Positions 34,619-41,332 of a stretch of DNA of 41,332 nt are shown piece by piece. Where the stretch lies: positions 1 to 41,332 of the forward strand of contig NZ_LUUG01000090.1 in NCBI RefSeq assembly GCF_001644035.1, read 5' to 3'. This stretch comes from Methylomonas methanica (GTDB lineage Bacteria > Pseudomonadota > Gammaproteobacteria > Methylococcales > Methylomonadaceae). Below the pieces are notes generated by a model, which saw only the letters and a list, made by a program, of their open reading frames with translations, had not been told where the DNA came from and ran no database searches. Position numbers and translations under genes: made by a program. Each line of letters starts with the position of its first letter. Within the stretch, counting starts at the first letter, position 1.

Positions 34619-37552
34619 ATGCCAAAAACATCGAAAAAAGATCTACCCGCTGATATCAAAACCAGTGGCTTTGACGGTTACATAGTCTGCGTAGGCGCCT
34701 CAGCAGGCGGTTTGGAGGCGCTAGAAAAGTTTTTTAACGCCTGTCCAGCCGATACGGGTGCAGCGTTCGTTGTTGTCCAGCATCTGTCTCCAGATCACAA
34801 AAGCATGATGAGCAACCTGCTTACGCGCTACACCAAAATGCCTGTCACCATGGTTGAAGAAGCCATGCCGATTAAAGCCAATCATGTCTTCCTGATACCG
34901 CCCGGCGCCATCATGCATGTCTCAGCCGGTCATCTTCATCTGACACCGAAGAGCCCACACGGTTTGACGCTGGCAATCGATATATTTTTGTCATCCTTGG
35001 GCGACATCTACGGCAAACAGGCAGTCGGTATTATTTTGTCTGGTACGGGGACGGATGGTACGCGTGGTGCGGTAGCGATCAATGCGGCGGGCGGATTTGT
35101 GATGGCCCAGGAGCCGGATTCAGCCAAATTTGACGGCATGCCACGCAGCGTAATCGGTACCGGTGTCGTTGACGCTGTGTTATCGGCGGAAGAACTTCCT
35201 GCTCGCCTGGTAGCTCACATTAACAGACTGCCTTATACGGAAGCCCTAGCGATATCAAAAGTCATTCCCTATGCAGCGATGCCGCCAGAAGACGTAGTGG
35301 CGGCCATCCTGCAATTGCTATATCAGATTGGTGGTATCGATTTCTCGGATTATAAGCCGGCCACGGTGATGCGCAGAATTGAACGTCGTATGCAGGTGCG
35401 CCAAACGCAAGAACTGTCTGCATATCTTGATTTATTGGAAAATGATCGTGGCGAAGTGCTGACGCTACGTAGAGAAATGTTGATTTCGGTGACCAGTTTC
35501 TTTCGTGACCCCGAAACCTTTGAAGAGCTGTCCAATAAAGTGATTGCGCCCATGATCGCTAAAAAACTGGCCGGTGACACCATCAGGGTCTGGATAGCTG
35601 GCGTGGCATCCGGCGAAGAGGCCTATACCATTGGCATGTTGTTTCTTGAAGCGTTTGAGTGTGCAGGCCGCTGGCCCAATCTAAAAATTTTTGCGACCGA
35701 TGTAGATCCACAATGTGTTGAAACCGCATCGAATGGCCAATATCCCGAGTCGGCTGCGGCCGAATTATCGCCGGAACGTCTTGAACGTTTTTTCGACAAG
35801 AACGGCGATAGCTTCGTGGTAAAAAAGGAATTACGCCAGTGCATCGTGTTTGCACGCCACAACCTGCTGTCGGATCCACCCTTTACCAAAATAGATCTTG
35901 TCTCGTGTCGAAACACGCTGATTTATTTCAAGTCAGCCGCGCAAGAGCGGGCTTTGCGGTCGCTGCAATACGCTATCAACCAGAATGGCGCTTTGCTGTT
36001 GGGGCCGAGCGAATCGTTAGCGACTATAACGGAAGGGTTACAGAGCATCAGCGCCAAACACAAGTTGTTTCGCCGAAAGGGCGTGGCAAAGCTGCCTTTT
36101 CTGGATCGGCAAGGTGGCGCAATTTATCCGCATCCGTTAGTACGCAGGTCGCCCGTCGTCAGTAAATCCGGACGGCGCTCAAGCGATGTTAGTTTGTCAG
36201 ATGCGGGGCTTGCCACATTAATTAACAAATTCGCGCCACCCGCCATCATGGTTAATGAAAATCAAGAGGCTGTTCATCTCTATGGTGATGTCAATGTCTA
36301 TCTGTATAACCGGGAGGGCATGGCAAGTTTGGAAATTAATCGTTTGTTACCCGATCCCTTGATTCCGGTCGCCTCGGCATTGCTTTACAAAGCCAACCAT
36401 GATGGCTGCTCTTTAGTTTCCGATTTGGTGGATGTAACCCTAAACAACGGTGAGCATCGAACCCTAAGGATATCGGTCCACCCGGTTCCAAACGAAAATC
36501 AGGAGCGACTGACGCTGCTGTGCTTCGAGGCTGTAGAAACGAAAAATGTCTCGGAGATAGCGTCGGTCAATCTGGATGCCGTCACCGTCGAGCGGGTGGC
36601 CATTCTGCAGCGCGAACTTGCCGCAACCCGCGACAGCTTGCAGTCGACCATTGAGGAACTGGAAACCTCCAACGAGGAACTTCAAGCGACTAACGAAGAA
36701 CTGATGTCTTCCAACGAGGAACTGCAAAGCTCCAATGAAGAGTTGCAATCAGTTAATGAAGAAATGAATACAGTCAACGACGAGTTTCAGGAAAAAATGT
36801 TGCTGCTGAACCGCGCCCATGCCGATCTTGACGGCATGGCCAAAGCGTCCGGGGTAGCCACGGTGTTTGTTGATAGCCAACTACTGATTACCCGATTCAG
36901 TCCGGACGCCAGCCTGATCTTTAAACTGCGGGATGCGGACATCGGTCGGCCGTTGGATGAAGTTGCCAATGTTTTGAACTATCCGGAGCTTATGGACGAC
37001 TTGACGGCAACGATCAAAACCGAACGCATGATTGAGCGCGAAATCAACACGCTGGATCTGAAGAAAACCTATCTTGTCCGTATCTTACCTTACCAAGTAG
37101 CGTCGACGACAGTGCGCGGCGTCGTCGCTACTTTCGTGGATGTTACGGCCTATCACGATGTCAATCGGCTGCAATCGATTATCGACGCGCTGCCGGAACA
37201 TATCGCCGTGGTCGACCCGGCAGGTACGATTGTCATGATCAACGCCGGCTGGCGGCGTTTTGCCATGGCTAATGGCGACAAAGAATTAAAACGCTCCGGC
37301 CCAGGCGTTAATTATCTCGATGTTTGCCAAGCAGGTAATCATGAAGACGATGCTATCGCTAGGGCCGCCATTCAGGGCTTGCGAGGTGTGCTCGAAGGGT
37401 CCTTGCCCTTGTTTTCTATGGGCTATCCCTGTCACTCATCGACCGAACAACGCTGGTTCGTCATGAATGTCGCCCCTGTGGCGGGAAAGGAATTCGGGGC
37501 TGTGATCAGTCACGTCAATATTTCCGGCAGCTATCTACAGAACACGCCATGA
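34619..37552 (+). CDS. CheB-CheR-PAS-PAS fusion, third copy (diverged)
   Basis: Fusion of 977 aa. CheB domain with Ser28 (GASAGG), His55 (VQHLSP) and Asp146 (GTGTDG), no receiver domain. CheR domain with RRIERRMQVRQ, ATDVDPQCVE and DPPFTKIDLVSCRN; its SAM loop reads AGVASGEEAYT where GCSTGEEAYS is usual, so the Cys is lost and Thr is Ser. A coiled coil of seven EELxxxN heptads (about 36650-36800) and two PAS domains follow, the second (about residue 860 to the end) absent from the other two copies. It overlaps the next gene by 4 bases (ATGA). This copy is clearly more distant from the other two than they are from each other. No strong ribosome site is seen before the ATG at 34619. Confidence 0.92.
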   Translation: MPKTSKKDLPADIKTSGFDGYIVCVGASAGGLEALEKFFNACPADTGAAFVVVQHLSPDHKSMMSNLLTRYTKMPVTMVEEAMPIKANHVFLIPPGAIMHVSAGHLHLTPKSPHGLTLAIDIFLSSLGDIYGKQAVGIILSGTGTDGTRGAVAINAAGGFVMAQEPDSAKFDGMPRSVIGTGVVDAVLSAEELPARLVAHINRLPYTEALAISKVIPYAAMPPEDVVAAILQLLYQIGGIDFSDYKPATVMRRIERRMQVRQTQELSAYLDLLENDRGEVLTLRREMLISVTSFFRDPETFEELSNKVIAPMIAKKLAGDTIRVWIAGVASGEEAYTIGMLFLEAFECAGRWPNLKIFATDVDPQCVETASNGQYPESAAAELSPERLERFFDKNGDSFVVKKELRQCIVFARHNLLSDPPFTKIDLVSCRNTLIYFKSAAQERALRSLQYAINQNGALLLGPSESLATITEGLQSISAKHKLFRRKGVAKLPFLDRQGGAIYPHPLVRRSPVVSKSGRRSSDVSLSDAGLATLINKFAPPAIMVNENQEAVHLYGDVNVYLYNREGMASLEINRLLPDPLIPVASALLYKANHDGCSLVSDLVDVTLNNGEHRTLRISVHPVPNENQERLTLLCFEAVETKNVSEIASVNLDAVTVERVAILQRELAATRDSLQSTIEELETSNEELQATNEELMSSNEELQSSNEELQSVNEEMNTVNDEFQEKMLLLNRAHADLDGMAKASGVATVFVDSQLLITRFSPDASLIFKLRDADIGRPLDEVANVLNYPELMDDLTATIKTERMIEREINTLDLKKTYLVRILPYQVASTTVRGVVATFVDVTAYHDVNRLQSIIDALPEHIAVVDPAGTIVMINAGWRRFAMANGDKELKRSGPGVNYLDVCQAGNHEDDAIARAAIQGLRGVLEGSLPLFSMGYPCHSSTEQRWFVMNVAPVAGKEFGAVISHVNISGSYLQNTP

Positions 37553-40536
37553 GCCATCAACAGGTTAATCTGACAAAGTTGCGAGAGATGGCCGAAAAGG
37601 TAATCGAACACGGCTCTTCGGGTTTAAGTTCTGTACCAGAAAGATTCGAAGAAATTGATATCGGACATTTGGTTGAAGAACTGCGTGTCTATCAGACAGA
37701 GCTTGAGATTCAAAATCAGGAGCTCAACAGCGCACAGAGCAAGATTTCGACGGCACTGGAACAATATCGCGCTCTATTTGAAAACCTGCCGTTGCCAGGG
37801 ATCATCTTAGATAGCCGCGGTTTTATTGTTGAGGCCAACCGTCAAGCCTGCACGTTTATTGGCTTGCGGCAAAATACGGCACTGCAACATCGTTCCGCGT
37901 TGCAACTGTTCGACCAGGACAGTCGTAGCCAGATTTATCAGGTACTTCACGATAGAACCAACCTGGCGCCGCAAATCCTTAATTTATTGGGCGTTAAAGT
38001 GGGAGTGGCTCAAACCATTCCTTGCGATGTGCATGTCATCCACTTGCACGAAGAATCCGAGGAAGACATGCGCACCTTGTTAGTCCTTGTCGACCAAAGC
38101 ACCGAAGTGTCGCTCAGAGAAAGCGAATATCACCTAGAAACCATTATCAAGAATGAACCCGAATGCATCAATATATTGGATGCCCAAGGCCTATTGATTC
38201 AGATGAATCCCGCCGGTCTGGCGATGATTGAAGCTGATGCGTTGGCGCAGGTGGCAGGACGACTGTTTCTGGATTTCGTCGCCCCCGAATATCGCTCAGC
38301 CTATGCCAATCTACATCGACAGGTGCTTGCCGGCGAACCCGTGCAAATGCGCTATGAAATCGTCGGCCTTAAAGGCCGGCGACGCTGGATGGAGACCCAT
38401 GCCGTGCCGATGCAGGCTCACGGTGAATTAGCGTTACTGGCTGTCACCCGCGATATCAGTGAGCGCAAACTGGCTGAAGAAAAAATACAACTCGCTGCCA
38501 GCGTGTTTAGTACCTCCCGCGAGGGCATTCTGATCACTTCTGCGGATGGTGCCATCATTGACGTTAACGATGCTTTCACCCAAATCACAGGCTATAGCCG
38601 TGATGATGCTATGGGCCAAAACCCACGCATGCTCAGTTCCGGCAAACAAGATAAAGTGGTGTATGAAGCCTTGTGGCATAGCCTGATCACTACAGGCTAC
38701 TGGTTTGGTGAGCTCTGGAACCGGCACAAGAACGGCGAGATGTATGCCGAAAATCTAAGTATCAGTGCCGTTCGCGATGCTGATGGTATAACCCGCCACT
38801 ATGTCGGCCTGTTCTCTGACATCACCTCGACCAAGATGCATGCCCAGCAGATGGAGCGCATCGCTCACTATGATGCGCTGACGGGCTTACCCAATCGAGT
38901 GTTATTATCAGACCGCTTGCAATTGGCAATGGCCCAAACTCAGCGACGCGGGCAGCAGCTTGCCGTGGCCTTTCTTGATCTGGATGGATTTAAAGCAGTC
39001 AATGACAAGCAGGGACATGAAGCTGGCGATCAGTTGTTGGTCGCATTGGCTAACCACATGAAGCGGGCTTTGCGCGACGGCGATACGCTGGCCAGATTGG
39101 GTGGTGACGAGTTTGTTGCGGTACTGGTTGATTTGGCCGATGTGAACGCCTGCCAACCGTTGCTGACCCGATTACTGGCCGCTGCTGCGCAGCAGATTCA
39201 TTACGGGGACCATCAACTCCAGGTCTCGGCCAGTCTGGGAGTCACCTTTTATCCGCAAAGCGAAGACATCGATGCGGATCAACTATTACGTCAGGCCGAT
39301 CAGGCCATGTATCAAGCCAAGTTAGCGGGCAAAAACCGTTACCATATTTTTGATGCTCATCAAGACAGCAGTATCCGTGGTCATCATGAAAATGTGGAGG
39401 ATATTCGCCGTGCCATTTGCGCAGAGGAATTTGTACTGTATTACCAACCTAAAGTGAACATGCGCACCGGAGAGGTTATCGGCGCTGAGGCCTTAATTCG
39501 CTGGCATCACCCGGAAAAAGGACTGTTGCTACCCGCCGCGTTTTTGCCGGTGATTGAAGATCATCCGCTGGCTGTTATACTAGGCACTTGGGTAATTGAT
39601 ACGGCCCTGACGCAACTGGAAACCTGGCATGCTGCTGGGTTGAATATAGCTATCAGTGTCAATGTCTGTGCTCGCCAATTACAACAGACCGATTTTGTCC
39701 AATATCTGAGTGATATTTTGGCGGCCCACCCCAATGTGCAACCCGCTGACTTGGAACTGGAAGTGCTGGAAACAAGTGCGCTGGAGGATTTAGAGCATGT
39801 ATCCAATGTTATTAAGGGCTGCCAGGACATTGGGGTAAAATTTGCACTTGATGACTTTGGGACTGGTTATTCCTCATTGACCTACCTGAAACGCCTACCC
39901 GTCAGCTCGCTCAAGATTGACCAAAGCTTTGTGCATGACATGCTGGTTGATCCTGATGATCTCGCTATTGTGGAAGGGGTACTCAGCTTGGCCACCGCCT
40001 TCTATCGTCATGCGATTGCCGAAGGTGTAGAGACTATCGAGCACGGCAGGCTACTACTCCAATTTGGTTGTGAACTGGCTCAAGGTTACGGCATCGCACG
40101 CCCCATGCCCGCGCACAAAATATTGGACTGGACTTCCACCTGGACGCCGGACCCGAGCTGGGTCGATCTGGTGTTGGTTAATCGCGATGACTTATCCGTG
40201 TTATATGCGGGTGTTCAGCACCGTGCCTGGGTCACCGCCATGGAAAAATGCCTTAAAGGTGGACAAGAAACGCCAGCGCCATTGAACCATCTGCGATCTC
40301 GACTCGGCCTATGGTTAGAAGGCAAAGGTCACGCCCAATATAATGGCCAACCCGCCTTTCAAGCTATCAAACAGTGGTGTGACCATGTGCATCTACAGAC
40401 GAAAGAGCTTTGTCAACTACAAGCGTCTGCCCGGACTTCAGAGGCGCTGACCAGACTGGCAGCACTCCAGGAATTAACCGATACCTTGTTGGAGCAGGTC
40501 AATTTGTTAGTTCAGGAAAACAGAACAAAGGTATAA
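37549..40536 (+). CDS. PAS-GGDEF-EAL cyclic-di-GMP enzyme with CZB-like tail
   Basis: Protein of 995 aa. The N-terminal helix (VEELRVYQTELEIQNQEL) precedes three PAS domains (about 75-180, 200-310, 320-435). The diguanylate cyclase domain has an intact GGDEF at 518-522 and an RxxD inhibitory site (RDGD) five residues upstream. The phosphodiesterase domain has an intact EAL at 647-649 with DDFGTGYSSL, LKIDQSF and AEGVET, so both activities are possible. The ~130-residue tail (VQHRAW, LGLWLEGKG, DHVH) resembles a zinc-binding CZB domain with altered ligands. The start overlaps the CheB-CheR stop (ATGA), which implies coupled translation. By analogy with the first locus this is the partner of the CheB-CheR protein. 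It should act in the cytoplasm, since no membrane segment is seen. Confidence 0.93.
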   Translation: MSHQQVNLTKLREMAEKVIEHGSSGLSSVPERFEEIDIGHLVEELRVYQTELEIQNQELNSAQSKISTALEQYRALFENLPLPGIILDSRGFIVEANRQACTFIGLRQNTALQHRSALQLFDQDSRSQIYQVLHDRTNLAPQILNLLGVKVGVAQTIPCDVHVIHLHEESEEDMRTLLVLVDQSTEVSLRESEYHLETIIKNEPECINILDAQGLLIQMNPAGLAMIEADALAQVAGRLFLDFVAPEYRSAYANLHRQVLAGEPVQMRYEIVGLKGRRRWMETHAVPMQAHGELALLAVTRDISERKLAEEKIQLAASVFSTSREGILITSADGAIIDVNDAFTQITGYSRDDAMGQNPRMLSSGKQDKVVYEALWHSLITTGYWFGELWNRHKNGEMYAENLSISAVRDADGITRHYVGLFSDITSTKMHAQQMERIAHYDALTGLPNRVLLSDRLQLAMAQTQRRGQQLAVAFLDLDGFKAVNDKQGHEAGDQLLVALANHMKRALRDGDTLARLGGDEFVAVLVDLADVNACQPLLTRLLAAAAQQIHYGDHQLQVSASLGVTFYPQSEDIDADQLLRQADQAMYQAKLAGKNRYHIFDAHQDSSIRGHHENVEDIRRAICAEEFVLYYQPKVNMRTGEVIGAEALIRWHHPEKGLLLPAAFLPVIEDHPLAVILGTWVIDTALTQLETWHAAGLNIAISVNVCARQLQQTDFVQYLSDILAAHPNVQPADLELEVLETSALEDLEHVSNVIKGCQDIGVKFALDDFGTGYSSLTYLKRLPVSSLKIDQSFVHDMLVDPDDLAIVEGVLSLATAFYRHAIAEGVETIEHGRLLLQFGCELAQGYGIARPMPAHKILDWTSTWTPDPSWVDLVLVNRDDLSVLYAGVQHRAWVTAMEKCLKGGQETPAPLNHLRSRLGLWLEGKGHAQYNGQPAFQAIKQWCDHVHLQTKELCQLQASARTSEALTRLAALQELTDTLLEQVNLLVQENRTKV

Positions 40537-40628
40537 CGAGTTACCATAGAAACTTAAACCGAACGACCCGGAATCAGTAGGCAAGACTTAGTCGGGAACA
40601 GAACCATATGCAGGCTGAGTAGAGCCAG

Positions 40629-40676
40629 TGATAATGTCAATTTGCTCGCCGAATACCGGACATTCGATTGGGCCAC
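40629..40676 (+). repeat. Diverged ~48-bp dispersed repeat, copy 2
   Basis: Matches 18683-18730 (see that entry). It lies about 90 bases after the GGDEF-EAL stop and 50 bases before the inverted-repeat element. Confidence 0.5.
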
Positions 40677-40710
40677 GGGATGCGTTAACTATTGAAATTG
40701 GAAAGCTACC

Positions 40711-40727
40711 CCCGCGCGGCGGGTTTT
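40711..40727 (+). terminator. Candidate terminator after the GGDEF-EAL gene
   Basis: CCCGC-GCG-GCGGG followed by TTTT, 175 bases after the stop. The stem is short but GC-rich. The next base starts the inverted-repeat element. Confidence 0.4.
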
Positions 40728-40870
40728 GGCCGATTGTGTTGAAAAACTCGGTTTTGGGTGACTTTAGGCCATTTTTGCCAACAGCCTAATTTCTAATCTA
40801 TTGTTTTAACTGATAAAGTTTTATAAAAAACACTTTTTGTGCAAAACGGCCTTTTTCAACACAATCGGCC
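40728..40870. repeat. 143-bp MITE-like element with 19-bp inverted ends
   Basis: GGCCGATTGTGTTGAAAAA (40728-40746) is an exact inverted match of 40852-40870. The 105 bases between carry no ORF and are AT-rich. TGTTGAAAAA-type ends occur on some IS elements, so this may be a non-autonomous derivative whose parent is not in the window. No target duplication is evident. Confidence 0.7.
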
Positions 40871-41001
40871 GATACGAGGCGTTCAAAATCTGGCCGAATA
40901 TGTATCGGAATGAATGGTGGTTTGGCAATGGGCATGCTTGACGGGGTTTATCGGATACGCAGTAGAAAAGGCAGCACCTAAAATGCTAGCAAGGTATTCA
41001 C

Positions 41002-41082
41002 ATGGAAATCACCTCAAAATACTACGGTCAGCTCCAGCCTGAATATAGAACCAAGATCAGCACTCTGAAGCAACGAAACTAG
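41002..41082 (+). pseudogene. Short transposase-like scrap
   Basis: A 26-codon frame with YGQLQPEYRTKISTLKQ resembles the Y-QLT-xxR-xIxxLKQ helix at the N-terminus of IS30-type transposases. No further matching sequence follows in any frame. The resemblance is weak. The surrounding stretch 40871-41258 shows nothing else I can support. Confidence 0.2.
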
Positions 41083-41258
41083 CTAATACTGAAAGCCGTT
41101 TGGCTGCCATTTTGAAATGGATAGCGCGTAATTTTGAAGAAAGCAGGTCGCATTGTTCATGCGGCTGTAACCTGGCAGGTATAGCTTATGCCTGGAGTGC
41201 GATATTAAAAGCACTCTTGATTAGCATAATCCTAAGCCGGCAACAGAAAGGCAACTGA

Positions 41259-41327
41259 ATGAAAAAACTATTTACTGGACTTTTGATGGCTTTGGTTATG
41301 CAAGCCACCGTTGGGAGTTATAACTAA
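41259..41327 (+). CDS. Start of an exported protein, early stop at window edge
   Basis: MKKLFTGLLMALVMQATVG is a typical Sec signal-peptide start, but the frame ends at a TAA after 22 codons, five bases from the window end. Either a frameshift truncated the gene or this is a chance peptide. A continuation beyond the window in another frame would favour a broken exported protein. Confidence 0.3.
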   Translation: MKKLFTGLLMALVMQATVGSYN

Positions 41328-41332
41328 ATCTG

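Noticed and set aside
36640-36800. Tandem DNA repeat array
   Set aside because: The short-period repetition is explained by the coded heptads of the coiled coil, not by a separate repeat element.
20-41300. CRISPR arrays, tRNA, rRNA or tmRNA
   Set aside because: I saw no regularly spaced direct repeats and no cloverleaf or rRNA-like stretch on either strand by eye.

Overview
The window reads as chromosomal DNA of a gammaproteobacterium. Mid-range base composition, the gene families and the insertion-sequence types would fit a methanotroph-like lineage (Methylococcales), but that placement is inference: no rRNA or marker gene is present.

Layout. (1) 1-3400: a minus-strand sensory locus with a CheB-CheR-PAS fusion followed by a short PAS protein. 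(2) 3700-5340: a decayed IS3-family remnant, one small hypothetical gene and a scrap resembling an Nramp transporter C-terminus. (3) 5341-18392: a plus-strand alpha-glucan/trehalose cluster: TreS-maltokinase fusion, GlgX debranching enzyme, a TreZ-like fragment, TreY, TreZ, and an amylo-alpha-1,6-glucosidase. (4) 18768-21430: divergent PspC-domain and TelA-family genes. (5) 21431-27331: an accessory zone of small ORFs, a broken short-chain dehydrogenase, a secreted hypothetical protein and broken IS110- and IS5/IS903-type elements. (6) 27332-33089: a second CheB-CheR-PAS gene with a truncated partner, divergent from a GH63-type glucosidase. (7) 33103-34382: a repeat element, an EAL-domain fragment and a DUF2934 protein. 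(8) 34619-40536: a third CheB-CheR-PAS gene overlapping by 4 bp a PAS-GGDEF-EAL gene with a CZB-like tail. (9) 40537-41332: a small inverted-repeat element and gene scraps.

How the genes work together. GlgX and the amylo-glucosidase can trim glycogen-like glucan; TreY makes maltooligosyltrehalose and TreZ releases trehalose; TreS interconverts maltose and trehalose. The maltokinase half of the TreS fusion carries Asn where the catalytic Asp is expected, so phosphorylation towards a GlgE pathway is doubtful, and no glgE is present here. The three CheB-CheR-PAS loci look like one repeated module: each chemotaxis-type fusion (no receiver domain, the same seven-heptad coiled coil) is followed by a gene whose N-terminus carries a conserved ELQVxQxELExQN-type helix, and only the output attached to that helix differs.

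The least expected signals are: the repeated sensory module; a 17-bp palindromic sequence inserted both into an IS5 transposase and into a hairpin before treZ; a two-copy ~227-bp element with inverted ends; and the altered maltokinase active site.
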